A stretch of DNA of 64,000 nt, from assembly GCF_019890615.1 (NCBI RefSeq), contig NZ_JAINVZ010000002.1:434001-498000 (forward strand), written 5' to 3'. This document shows positions 57,359-64,000 of this stretch, piece after piece; the stretch's first letter is position 1; each line of letters begins with the position of its first letter. Under the pieces are notes generated by a model. It did not search any database, was not told the origin of the DNA, and saw only the letters and a program-made list of their open reading frames with translations. Position numbers and translations under genes: made by a program. This stretch comes from Streptantibioticus parmotrematis. Its GTDB lineage: Bacteria; Actinomycetota; Actinomycetes; Streptomycetales; Streptomycetaceae.

Positions 57359-59011
57359 ATGCACGTGGCGCTGCTCACGGAGGGTGATCGAGGTGGCGCG
57401 GAGGGCCGCACCTCCGCCTGGTGCGACCGCCTGGTGCGCCGGCTCGCCGACCACGACTTCGCGGTGTACGCGGTCGGTGCGGCGGCGGGGGAGTGCCCGG
57501 AGGGGACGCGTCGCCTGCCGCTCGACGGCCCGCCGCCCGCCGGACGCCCGCCGCGCCGCGCCGCCCGCCGCCGCTTCCTCGACGCGTACGGGGAGATGGC
57601 GGACGCGCTGGCCCGCGCCGGGGGGTCGGACGGCCACCAGGAGGACCGTTTCAGCAGTGGTCTGTACGGCCTCGCGCGGTGCGCGGAGCGGGACGGCGGG
57701 CTGCCCGCCGCCCTGCGCTCGGAGGCGGCCGCCCGCACCCTGGAAGCCACCTGCCGGGCGCCCGGCGCCGACCCGCTGGCCGCGAGCGGGGGCCCGGCCG
57801 GGCTGCTCGCCGCCCGCGACGCGCTGGAGCGGGCCCTTCGCCCGCTGTCGGCGCCCTGGTACGGGCCCGACGCCCTCGGCGCGGCCGACCTGTGCCACGC
57901 CACCTCGGTGGGCCCGGCCGCGCTGCCCGGACTGCTTGCCGCCCACCGGCTCGGCACCCCGCTGCTGGTCACCGAGTACGCGGTGCGGCTGCGCGCCCAC
58001 TACCTCGCGTCCCGCGAACTCCCGCCGCCGGAACGGGCGTTGACCTCCGCGTTCCACCGCCTGCTGGCCGCCGGGACCTACCGCGCGGCGGCGCTGATCA
58101 CCCCCGGCGACGCCCACATCCGCCGCTGGCAGGAACGCTGCGGCGCCCCGCACGAGCGCCTGCGCACCGTCCACCCCGGCATGGACGCCGGGCGGCTCGC
58201 CCAGGTGGGCGAGGCGGCGGAGGCCGCGCGGCGGAGCGGTGACGGCGGCGCCCGCGAAGGCCTCGGTGCCCGGACCGCCCCCACGCTGCTGTGGACAGGG
58301 CGGGTGGAGCCGGGCAAGGACCTCGTCGCGCTGCTGCACGCGTTCACCTCGATACGCGCGCACGTCCCCGGGGCCCGGCTGCGCATCGCCCACGGCGGCC
58401 CGGCCGACCCCGACCACCTCGCCCGCTGCCGCACGCTGGCGGCGCAGCTCTTCCCCGACGAGGCCGCCGACACCAGCACGCCGGGCGAGAACCCGGTGGT
58501 GTTCACCGACCTGTCCGCCCCCGGCGCCCCCGCGCTCGCCGACGTCCACGCGGCGGCCGACCTCGTGGTGCTCTCCAGCGCCGTCGAGGGCTTCCCGGTC
58601 ACCCTCGTCGAGGCGATGTTCTGCGGCCGGGCCACCGTCTCCACCGACACCGGCGCGGTCCGCGAGGTCGTCGGCGGCACCGGCCTCGTCGTCCCGCCGC
58701 GCAACCCCCGCGCGCTCGCCGAGGCCTGCGCCGCCCTGCTGCGCGACCCCGAGCGCCGCTCCCGCCTCGGCGCCGCCGCCCGCGCCCGCGCCGTCGAACT
58801 CTTCAGCGCCGAGCAGAACGCGACCGCCTTCCGCGCGATGTACCGCGACCTGGCCGCCGGACGCGTCCCGGCGACCGCCGCCGCGCCGGTGCCGTTCGCC
58901 ACGACGGCCGAGGCGGTGCTGCCCGCCGCCGGGACCACCGGCCGCGCGCCGCGCCCTCCCGCCTGGGCCCGGCGCCGGGTGCCCGCGACCGTGGGCGGTG
59001 ATCTCGCGTGA
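57359..59011 (+). CDS. GT4-family glycosyltransferase (DUF3492/PelF-like)
   Basis: A 550-residue GT-B enzyme. MHVALLTEGDRGG at the start is the DUF3492/PelF pattern and the GT4 donor site lies in the C-terminal half: WTGRVEPGKDLVALLHAF, then SSAVEGFPVTLVEAMFCGRA, where the EGFPVTLVEAM stretch holds the catalytic glutamates. RTVHPGMDAGR precedes it. It should transfer a sugar from a nucleotide donor to an unknown cell-surface polymer. Its stop overlaps the next start by four bases, so it forms an operon with the membrane protein and epimerase. ATG 57359. Confidence 0.88.
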   Translation: MHVALLTEGDRGGAEGRTSAWCDRLVRRLADHDFAVYAVGAAAGECPEGTRRLPLDGPPPAGRPPRRAARRRFLDAYGEMADALARAGGSDGHQEDRFSSGLYGLARCAERDGGLPAALRSEAAARTLEATCRAPGADPLAASGGPAGLLAARDALERALRPLSAPWYGPDALGAADLCHATSVGPAALPGLLAAHRLGTPLLVTEYAVRLRAHYLASRELPPPERALTSAFHRLLAAGTYRAAALITPGDAHIRRWQERCGAPHERLRTVHPGMDAGRLAQVGEAAEAARRSGDGGAREGLGARTAPTLLWTGRVEPGKDLVALLHAFTSIRAHVPGARLRIAHGGPADPDHLARCRTLAAQLFPDEAADTSTPGENPVVFTDLSAPGAPALADVHAAADLVVLSSAVEGFPVTLVEAMFCGRATVSTDTGAVREVVGGTGLVVPPRNPRALAEACAALLRDPERRSRLGAAARARAVELFSAEQNATAFRAMYRDLAAGRVPATAAAPVPFATTAEAVLPAAGTTGRAPRPPAWARRRVPATVGGDLA

Positions 59012-60264
59012 CCCCCGCCCCACGCGCCCACCGGGCCGACGCACGCCCGGCGGGGGAGCGCTCTCAGGCCGCCCGCGCCGGTGCCGACCCGGTGCGCGAA
59101 CTGATGCTGCGCCACCACGACCTGTGCGCGTACGCGGTCGACCCGCTGGAGATCGCCGCGGGCCTGGAGGCGCGTGGCGTCACCGACCGCGACGCCGCCC
59201 GCTGCCGCCACCGCGACGTCTTCTCACTCGCCGAGGAGCTGTACGCCCGCGTACCGCGCGCCCTCGACGAGCCCAAAGTCCCGCCCTCCACAGCAAAAAT
59301 GACGATTCGTCAAGTTTTGTGGCACTTCCTCCCCGGTGCCGTCTGCCTGGCGGGGATCGCCGCCTCGCACGTGGCCGGGTCCCGGTGGAGCGCGGTGACC
59401 GGGGGCGCGGCGCTGGTCGCGGTGGCCGCCTCGGCCCGCGCCGCGGTGCGGCGCGGGCCCTTGCGCGCGCCCCGCGTCCCCGGCACCGCGCTCGTCACCT
59501 GCTGGCTGCTGGCCTTCGCGCTCTACGGGCCCGCCGCGCTCGACGCGTTGCCCGGCCTGCCGCGCGGCGGGCCCGGCGGGCTGCTCGACCCGGTCGCCGC
59601 GTCCGGGTTCCTCGCCCGGGCTGGCGCGCTGCTGCCCGCCGCCTGGCTGGCGGCGCGGTTCGCCCGGCGCGGGCGGCGACGGCTCGCCGACAGCCACGAC
59701 CTCGCCGAGTTCGGCGCCGGGATGCGCCCGGCCGCGCTCGGCGTGCTCGCCGCGTTCGCCCTGACGCTGACCGCGCTGCTCACGCTCGCGTACGCCGTGG
59801 CGGACGGCCGTGCGGCAGGCGCCGACGGCGGTGCGCACGCGGTCGTGGCGCTCGCCGGTGCCGCGCTGCTCGGCCTGCTGCTGTTCACCGCCCAGCTCCT
59901 CGCCGTCCACGGCCACGGCCGGGCCGCGCTCGCCGGGACCGGCGCGGCGTGCGCCGCCGAGGCCGCCGTCCTCGTGCTCGCCGCCGTGAGCCGGCTGCCC
60001 GGCCTCGCCGCCGCGAGCGCGCCGCTGCGGCTGCTCGCGCGCACCGGCGGCCCGGGCGCGGTCCAGGCGCTCGCCTGCGGCGCCGCGACGCTCGCCCTGG
60101 CCGCCTTCGCGCTCGCCGCGCTGGCCCGGGGCGGCGCCCACCACGCCCCCACCGCGTACGGGCCCCCGGCCGTGCCCCCGCGCCGTCCCCGGTCCGGCCA
60201 CCACCCCGGCCGCCCGCACCTGTCCACCGCCGCTACCTCCGCCGACCGGGCAGCGGCTCGGTGA
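59008..60264 (+). CDS. Multi-pass membrane protein of unknown function
   Basis: A 418-residue protein. Residues 1-90 are soluble (LMLRHHDLCAYAVDPLEIAA, GVTDRDAARCRHRDVFSLAE), then about nine membrane helices (for example LPGAVCLAGIAASHVAG, ALLGLLLFTAQLLAVHG), and a Pro/His-rich tail of 45 residues. GTG 59008 overlaps the glycosyltransferase stop (GTGA). It may export or flip the product of its neighbours; this is inference from operon order. The stretch near 59290-59325 inside the gene is sharply lower in GC than the rest. Confidence 0.75.
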   Translation: MTPAPRAHRADARPAGERSQAARAGADPVRELMLRHHDLCAYAVDPLEIAAGLEARGVTDRDAARCRHRDVFSLAEELYARVPRALDEPKVPPSTAKMTIRQVLWHFLPGAVCLAGIAASHVAGSRWSAVTGGAALVAVAASARAAVRRGPLRAPRVPGTALVTCWLLAFALYGPAALDALPGLPRGGPGGLLDPVAASGFLARAGALLPAAWLAARFARRGRRRLADSHDLAEFGAGMRPAALGVLAAFALTLTALLTLAYAVADGRAAGADGGAHAVVALAGAALLGLLLFTAQLLAVHGHGRAALAGTGAACAAEAAVLVLAAVSRLPGLAAASAPLRLLARTGGPGAVQALACGAATLALAAFALAALARGGAHHAPTAYGPPAVPPRRPRSGHHPGRPHLSTAATSADRAAAR

Positions 60265-60287
60265 ACGAGAACCTTCCAGGAGACCCC

Positions 60288-60344
60288 TTGAAAACGCACC
60301 ACTCGCACCCGTCCACCACGCACCGGCAGGGCGGCGCCCGATGA
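60288..60344 (+). CDS. 18-codon His-rich ORF coupled to epimerase
   Basis: A TTG at 60288 preceded by AGGAGA opens an 18-residue frame MKTHHSHPSTTHRQGGAR with four histidines, whose stop overlaps the ATG of the epimerase (ATGA, 60341-60344). The strong ribosome site and overlap argue that ribosomes translate it to reach the epimerase, rather than that the peptide has its own function. Confidence 0.5.
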   Translation: MKTHHSHPSTTHRQGGAR

Positions 60345-61246
60345 GACTGCTGCTGCTCGGTGCCGACGGATTCCTCGGCCGCCACGTGGCCGAACGCCTG
60401 CTGGCCGACCCCGCCGTCCAGCTCACCGCGCTCGGCCGGCGCGACGACGCGGACGTGCGCTTCGACCTGGCCAGCGGCAGCCCCGGCGCGCTCACCCGCT
60501 TCCTGGACGCCGTCCACCCCGGCGTCGTCGTCAACTGCGCGGGCACGACCAGGGGCGGCGCCCGCGACCTGACCCGGCACAACACCGTCGCGGTCGCCAC
60601 CGTCTGCGAGGCGCTGCGCCGCAGCTCCTGCGGGGCCCGGCTGGTCCACGTGGGCTGCGCCGCCGAGTACGGCCCGTCGCCCGCCGGTTCGTCCACCGGC
60701 GAGGACGCGGTGCCGCGTCCGGGCGGCCCGTACGGCGTCAGCAAGCTGGCCGCCACCGAACTCGTCCTCGGCTCCGGCCTGGACGCGATCGTGCTGCGGG
60801 TCTTCTCGCCGGTCGGCCCCGGCACCCCGCCCGCCTCGCCGCTGGGCCGTCTCGCGGAGGCGCTGCGGCGGGCGATGCAGAACGGCGACGCCGAGATCAA
60901 GCTGGGCGGCCTCGGCATGCAGCGCGACTTCGTGGACGTGCGCGACGTGGCCCGCGCGGTGCACGCCGCCTCGCTGTCCGCCGCGCAGGGCGTGGTGAAC
61001 ATCGGCACCGGCCGCGCGGTCCGGCTGCGGGACGCCGTCGCCCACCTGGCCAGGGCGGCGGGCTACGGCGGCGCGCTGCACGAACTGGACGAGCCCGCGG
61101 GTCTGTCCGCTCCCTACCCGGACGGTTGCGGCGTCTGGCAGCAGGCGGACGTGCGCACCGCCCGCGACCGGCTGGGCTGGCGCCCGCGCATCGCGCTGGA
61201 CGAGTCGCTGGCCGACATCTGGATGGAGGCGGCGTGCCGCATCTGA
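60341..61246 (+). CDS. NAD-dependent epimerase/dehydratase (extended SDR)
   Basis: A 301-residue nucleotide-sugar-type SDR enzyme. NAD-binding G7-x2-G10-x2-G13 (LLGADGFLGRH) and the catalytic YxxxK (GGPYGVSKLAATE) are present; VGCAAEYGPSP supplies the Ser/Thr position in altered form. KLGGLGMQRDFVDVRDVARA and the C-terminal LGWRPRIALDESLAD are typical of NDP-sugar epimerases. It follows the glycosyltransferase and membrane protein and may provide the sugar donor. ATG 60341, coupled to the small ORF upstream. Confidence 0.88.
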   Translation: MRLLLLGADGFLGRHVAERLLADPAVQLTALGRRDDADVRFDLASGSPGALTRFLDAVHPGVVVNCAGTTRGGARDLTRHNTVAVATVCEALRRSSCGARLVHVGCAAEYGPSPAGSSTGEDAVPRPGGPYGVSKLAATELVLGSGLDAIVLRVFSPVGPGTPPASPLGRLAEALRRAMQNGDAEIKLGGLGMQRDFVDVRDVARAVHAASLSAAQGVVNIGTGRAVRLRDAVAHLARAAGYGGALHELDEPAGLSAPYPDGCGVWQQADVRTARDRLGWRPRIALDESLADIWMEAACRI

Positions 61247-61249
61247 CCG

Positions 61250-61266
61250 GCCGGGCGATGCCCGGC
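61250..61266 (+). terminator. Short hairpin after epimerase gene
   Basis: GCCGGGC-GAT-GCCCGGC (61250-61266) is a compact perfect hairpin only 4 bp after the epimerase stop. No T-run follows, so strength is uncertain. Confidence 0.6.
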
Positions 61267-61389
61267 ATATGAGCGCGAACTGTCTCGCGCCTCGGACCGG
61301 GAGTCTCGGAATGCCGAAGGGCGTGGCAGTGTTACGGGAACAGAACCACCCGTGAATGAGATCGAATCACCTCGACTAACGGAGTTCCC

Positions 61390-62568
61390 GTGTCGCTGCC
61401 ACCCCTGGTCGAGCCCGCCGCAGAGCTGACCGTCGACGAGGTCCGCCGGTACTCCCGTCATCTGATCATCCCGGATGTCGGGATGGACGGGCAGAAGCGG
61501 CTGAAGAACGCCAAGGTGCTGTGCGTGGGCGCCGGCGGCCTCGGCTCCCCGGCGCTGATGTACCTCGCCGCTGCCGGTGTGGGCACGCTCGGCATCGTCG
61601 AGTTCGACGAGGTCGACGAGTCCAACCTGCAACGCCAGATCATCCACAGCCAGGCCGACATCGGCCGTTCCAAGGCGGAGTCCGCCCGCGACACCGTCAA
61701 GGGCATCAACCCGTACACGGACGTCGTCCTGCACGAGGAACGGCTCGAGTCCTCCAACGTGATGGAGATCTTCGCCCAGTACGACCTGATCGTGGACGGC
61801 ACGGACAACTTCGCCACCCGCTACCTGGTCAACGACGCGTGCGTGCTGCTGAACAAGCCGTACGTGTGGGGCTCGATCTACCGCTTCGACGGCCAGGCGT
61901 CGGTCTTCTGGTCCGAGTACGGGCCGTGCTACCGCTGCCTGTACCCGGAGCCCCCGCCGCCCGGCATGGTGCCGTCCTGCGCCGAGGGCGGCGTGCTGGG
62001 CGTGCTGTGCGCGTCGATCGGCTCGATCCAGGTCAACGAGGCGATCAAGGTGCTGACCGGCATCGGCGAGCCGCTGGTCGGCCGTCTGATGATCTACGAC
62101 GCCCTGGAGATGCAGTACCGCCAGGTCAAGGTCCGCAAGGACCCCGAGTGCGCGGTCTGCGGCAAGAACCCGACGGTCACCGAGCTGATCGACTACGAGG
62201 CGTTCTGCGGCGTGGTGAGCGAGGAGGCCCAGGAGGCCGCCAAGGACTCCACGATCACGCCGAAGCAGCTCAAGGAGTGGATCGACGCGGGCGAGAGCAT
62301 CGAGATCATCGACGTGCGCGAGCCCAACGAGTACGAGATCGTCTCCATCCCGGGCGCGAAGCTGATCCCGAAGAACGAGTTCCTGATGGGCGGCGCCCTC
62401 CAGGACCTGCCGCAGGACAAGCGCATCGTCCTGCACTGCAAGACCGGCGTGCGCAGCGCGGAGGTCCTCGCGGTGCTGAAGAACGCGGGCTTCTCCGACG
62501 CGGTCCACGTCGGCGGCGGCGTCATCGGCTGGGTCCACCAGATCGAGCCGGACAAGCCGGTCTACTGA
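61390..62568 (+). CDS. moeZ: MoeZ: adenylyltransferase/sulfurtransferase
   Basis: A 392-residue fusion of a ThiF/MoeB domain (15-265) and a rhodanese domain (285-390). It activates the C-terminus of sulfur-carrier proteins (MoaD, ThiS, CysO-type and thioamide or thioquinolobactin carriers) and loads sulfur on them. ATP site GAGGLGSP (47-54), zinc cysteines CYRC and CAVC, and the rhodanese loop HCKTGVRS are intact. GTG 61390 follows GGAG. Known equivalents are Rv3206c and SCO5178-type MoeZ, usually in this neighbourhood. Confidence 0.96.
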   Translation: MSLPPLVEPAAELTVDEVRRYSRHLIIPDVGMDGQKRLKNAKVLCVGAGGLGSPALMYLAAAGVGTLGIVEFDEVDESNLQRQIIHSQADIGRSKAESARDTVKGINPYTDVVLHEERLESSNVMEIFAQYDLIVDGTDNFATRYLVNDACVLLNKPYVWGSIYRFDGQASVFWSEYGPCYRCLYPEPPPPGMVPSCAEGGVLGVLCASIGSIQVNEAIKVLTGIGEPLVGRLMIYDALEMQYRQVKVRKDPECAVCGKNPTVTELIDYEAFCGVVSEEAQEAAKDSTITPKQLKEWIDAGESIEIIDVREPNEYEIVSIPGAKLIPKNEFLMGGALQDLPQDKRIVLHCKTGVRSAEVLAVLKNAGFSDAVHVGGGVIGWVHQIEPDKPVY

Positions 62569-62588
62569 CCGGTCCGGCCCGCCTCGCA

Positions 62589-62640
62589 CGAAGGGCCCGC
62601 CCCGAGTGGCCGGAAACGGCCGCCCGGTGCGGGCCCTTCG
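62589..62640. terminator. Bidirectional terminator after moeZ
   Basis: CGAAGGGCCCGC (62589-62600) pairs with GCGGGCCCTTCG (62629-62640), and a smaller stem GGCCG-GAAA-CGGCC lies inside. It separates moeZ from the converging glycosidase-like gene. Confidence 0.85.
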
Positions 62641-62656
62641 CGCGTGCGCCCGGGCC

Positions 62657-63673
62657 TCAGCCCCCGTACGCCGCGGCCAGCGCGTGGAAGACCTTCTTCG
62701 GCTCCCAGGCCATCGACGGGTGCGTGGTGCCGCGCAGGCCGCCGGGCAGCACCTTGACCACGCCGTACGACGCCATGTCGAGGTCGTGAAGCGGGTCGTC
62801 CGCCACGTGCGGCAGCTCGAACCCGGCGAAGGTGAACCAGAACGCGGCTTCCACGCCCTCGCGTTCGAAGACCTCCAGCACCTCCTGGAAGTAGCGCACC
62901 TGCTCGTCCTCGTCGCGCACCGGGTCGCCGGTCAGCGACGGCGGCTCGGTGCCGCGGTCGACGATCATCCAGCCGGTGCCGCCGCGTTCGCCCGCGCCCC
63001 GGTAGCCGCAGCAGCCGAACTCGGTGACCGCGACCGGTTTCCCGTGCCGGAACATCGCCCGCACCTCGTCGCGGAAGCGGTCCGCGTTGTGCCCGCCCCG
63101 GTACGCGTCGGCCGCCACGATGTCGAACGGCCCCCAGTCGACGTCCTCCCAGGTCCCGGCCGCGTACGTGATCGGGCCGCCGAACCGCTGCCGGGCGTCG
63201 GCGACGACGTCGGCGAGGAAAGCGTTCATCCGGCCCGGGAGGCCGCCGAACTCGGCCCAGTCGCGCGGGTTGTTGGTGGTCAGCGCCGCGATGCGGTCGT
63301 AGACGGTGGCGCCGGGCAGGAACCCGGCGGCGAACAGGGACAGTTCGCAGCCGGTCACCAGCACCACGTCGGCGCCGCCGCGCCGGATCTCCTCCGCCCG
63401 CCGCGCGCAGTCGGCGAAGAACGGCCGCAGCTCGTCGGCGGTCAGCTCGCAGGGGAACGGCGCGAACCAGACCTGAAGGCCGACGGCCGCCGCGTGCTGC
63501 GCGGCGGCCGTCAGCCGTTCCGGGTCCCCGCCGGAGATCCGCACCGCCGTGCAGTGCAGATCGGAGGCGATGACCCGCATCTCCTCGGCGACCACGTCCG
63601 GGTCGAAGTCGGTGCGGGACAGCTCACCGCCGGGGCGGAAGCCGGTGTCGTAGTTGATGCCCTTGCCGCGCAT
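62657..63673 (-). CDS. TIM-barrel, glycosidase-like protein
   Basis: A 338-residue protein that reads as a (beta/alpha)8 barrel: GINYDTGF at strand 1, VRISGGDPER, LQVWFAPFP, VLVTGCELSLFAAGF, then WGPFDIVAADAYRG, KPVAVTEFGCCGYRG and EAAFWFTFAGFELPH. Glutamates in GCELSL and VTEFGCCGY lie at the ends of strands 4 and 7, where acid/base and nucleophile sit in clan GH-A enzymes. Streptomyces homologues are sometimes named abortive-infection proteins without support here. There is no signal peptide. ATG 63673. Substrate unknown. Confidence 0.75.
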   Translation of the reverse strand: MRGKGINYDTGFRPGGELSRTDFDPDVVAEEMRVIASDLHCTAVRISGGDPERLTAAAQHAAAVGLQVWFAPFPCELTADELRPFFADCARRAEEIRRGGADVVLVTGCELSLFAAGFLPGATVYDRIAALTTNNPRDWAEFGGLPGRMNAFLADVVADARQRFGGPITYAAGTWEDVDWGPFDIVAADAYRGGHNADRFRDEVRAMFRHGKPVAVTEFGCCGYRGAGERGGTGWMIVDRGTEPPSLTGDPVRDEDEQVRYFQEVLEVFEREGVEAAFWFTFAGFELPHVADDPLHDLDMASYGVVKVLPGGLRGTTHPSMAWEPKKVFHALAAAYGG

Positions 63674-63726
63674 GGTCTTCCTCGGGTGGGTCGCTCAGCC
63701 GTGTCGTCTCGTGTGCCGACGCTACG

Positions 63727-64000
63727 TCAGGCGGCTTTGGGCAGCCGGACGTTGTCGGCGCCCGCCGCCTCCCGCTTGGCCACCGCGTCGGCCTCGGCCT
63801 CGACCATCTTCTCCATCGGGTCCGCCGCGACCTGGCCGATCACGATGGCCGCGCCGATCGCCACGATGGTCAGCACCGTGCCCAGCCAGACCATGGTCGA
63901 CACCGGCAGGGTGAAGGCGCCGATGAGCCGGGCCACGCACTCCACCAGCAGCGAACCGCCCCAGATCACGCTGAACAGCCGCTCCAGCCGCTGGAAGCGG
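63727..64000 (-). CDS. VC0807-family membrane protein (5' end outside window)
   Basis: Only the last 90 codons are present; the frame continues past base 64000 (RFQRLERLFSVIWGGSLLVE reads on from the edge). Two membrane helices (LVECVARLIGAFTLPVSTMV and VWLGTVLTIVAIGAAIVIG) and a charged tail are seen. The RF.RL...VIWG...L.E...R pattern fits the VC0807 family of predicted membrane proteins. An internal GTG at 63969 could be mistaken for the start. Confidence 0.65.
   Translation of the reverse strand, partial: RFQRLERLFSVIWGGSLLVECVARLIGAFTLPVSTMVWLGTVLTIVAIGAAIVIGQVAADPMEKMVEAEADAVAKREAAGADNVRLPKAA

Noticed and set aside
62657-63673. Phage abortive-infection function.
   Set aside because: The name is attached to some homologues, but the sequence reads as a glycosidase-type TIM barrel and there are no other defence genes nearby.
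1-64000. Search for prophage, transposase, integrase, biosynthetic gene cluster core enzymes, rRNA or tRNA genes.
   Set aside because: None was recognised on either strand.

Overview
The window is about 73% GC, uses GTG and TTG starts freely and is rich in GNAT, DUF397, whiJ-type and secreted-protein genes. This points to a Streptomyces or a close relative in the Streptomycetaceae. Long stretches also keep a gene order that I recall from Mycobacterium tuberculosis (Rv1202-Rv1232c and Rv3206c-Rv3211), so much of the window is conserved actinobacterial chromosome core. No rRNA, tRNA, CRISPR array, transposase or phage gene was seen.

Region 1 (1-11.7 kb) is accessory. A DesK-like sensor kinase (2-1192) and an orphan-looking DesR-like response regulator (11061-11699) flank about 9.9 kb of unrelated genes. 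These are an XRE/DUF5753 regulator followed by four tandem DUF397 genes, a divergent three-gene operon, a two-gene unit that may be a chaperone plus a pre-toxin-like membrane protein (4338-6439), an amidase and TetR pair sharing three phased palindromes, a DUF6461-like gene and a secreted NucA/NucB-type nuclease.

Region 2 (11.8-35.6 kb) is mostly core. It runs SirB1-like, GNAT, 7Fe ferredoxin, dapC, a DEAD-box helicase and cold-shock gene with structured leaders, secreted proteins, dapE, LOG, folP2-like, DivIVA-like, tag, enoyl-CoA hydratase, DUF3117, O-methyltransferase, ECF sigma, zinc anti-sigma, HtrA protease, TatB, Mrp, DUF1003 and an MgtE-N/CBS protein. The sigma/anti-sigma/HtrA/TatB part is an envelope-stress module with a candidate ECF promoter in front of the sigma gene. 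dapC and dapE both serve the succinylase branch of lysine/meso-diaminopimelate synthesis.

Region 3 (35.9-51.2 kb) holds transporters (EamA, CorA, MFS, MarC), small conserved actinobacterial proteins, a PHP phosphoesterase, a second DEAD-box helicase with a repeat-rich basic tail, a ferritin-like protein, DUF3107, a TetR regulator and two alpha/beta hydrolases.

Region 4 (51.2-57.2 kb) is an oligopeptide ABC transporter: lipoprotein, two permeases and one polypeptide carrying both ATPases. A 30-codon leader peptide precedes it, apparently made from a leaderless transcript whose promoter carries an inverted repeat.

Region 5 (57.4-64 kb) is a GT4 glycosyltransferase, a membrane protein, a tiny His-rich ORF and an NAD-dependent epimerase in overlapping order, then moeZ, a TIM-barrel glycosidase-like gene and a truncated VC0807-type membrane gene at the window edge. 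Family names come from reading motifs by eye; no search was run.
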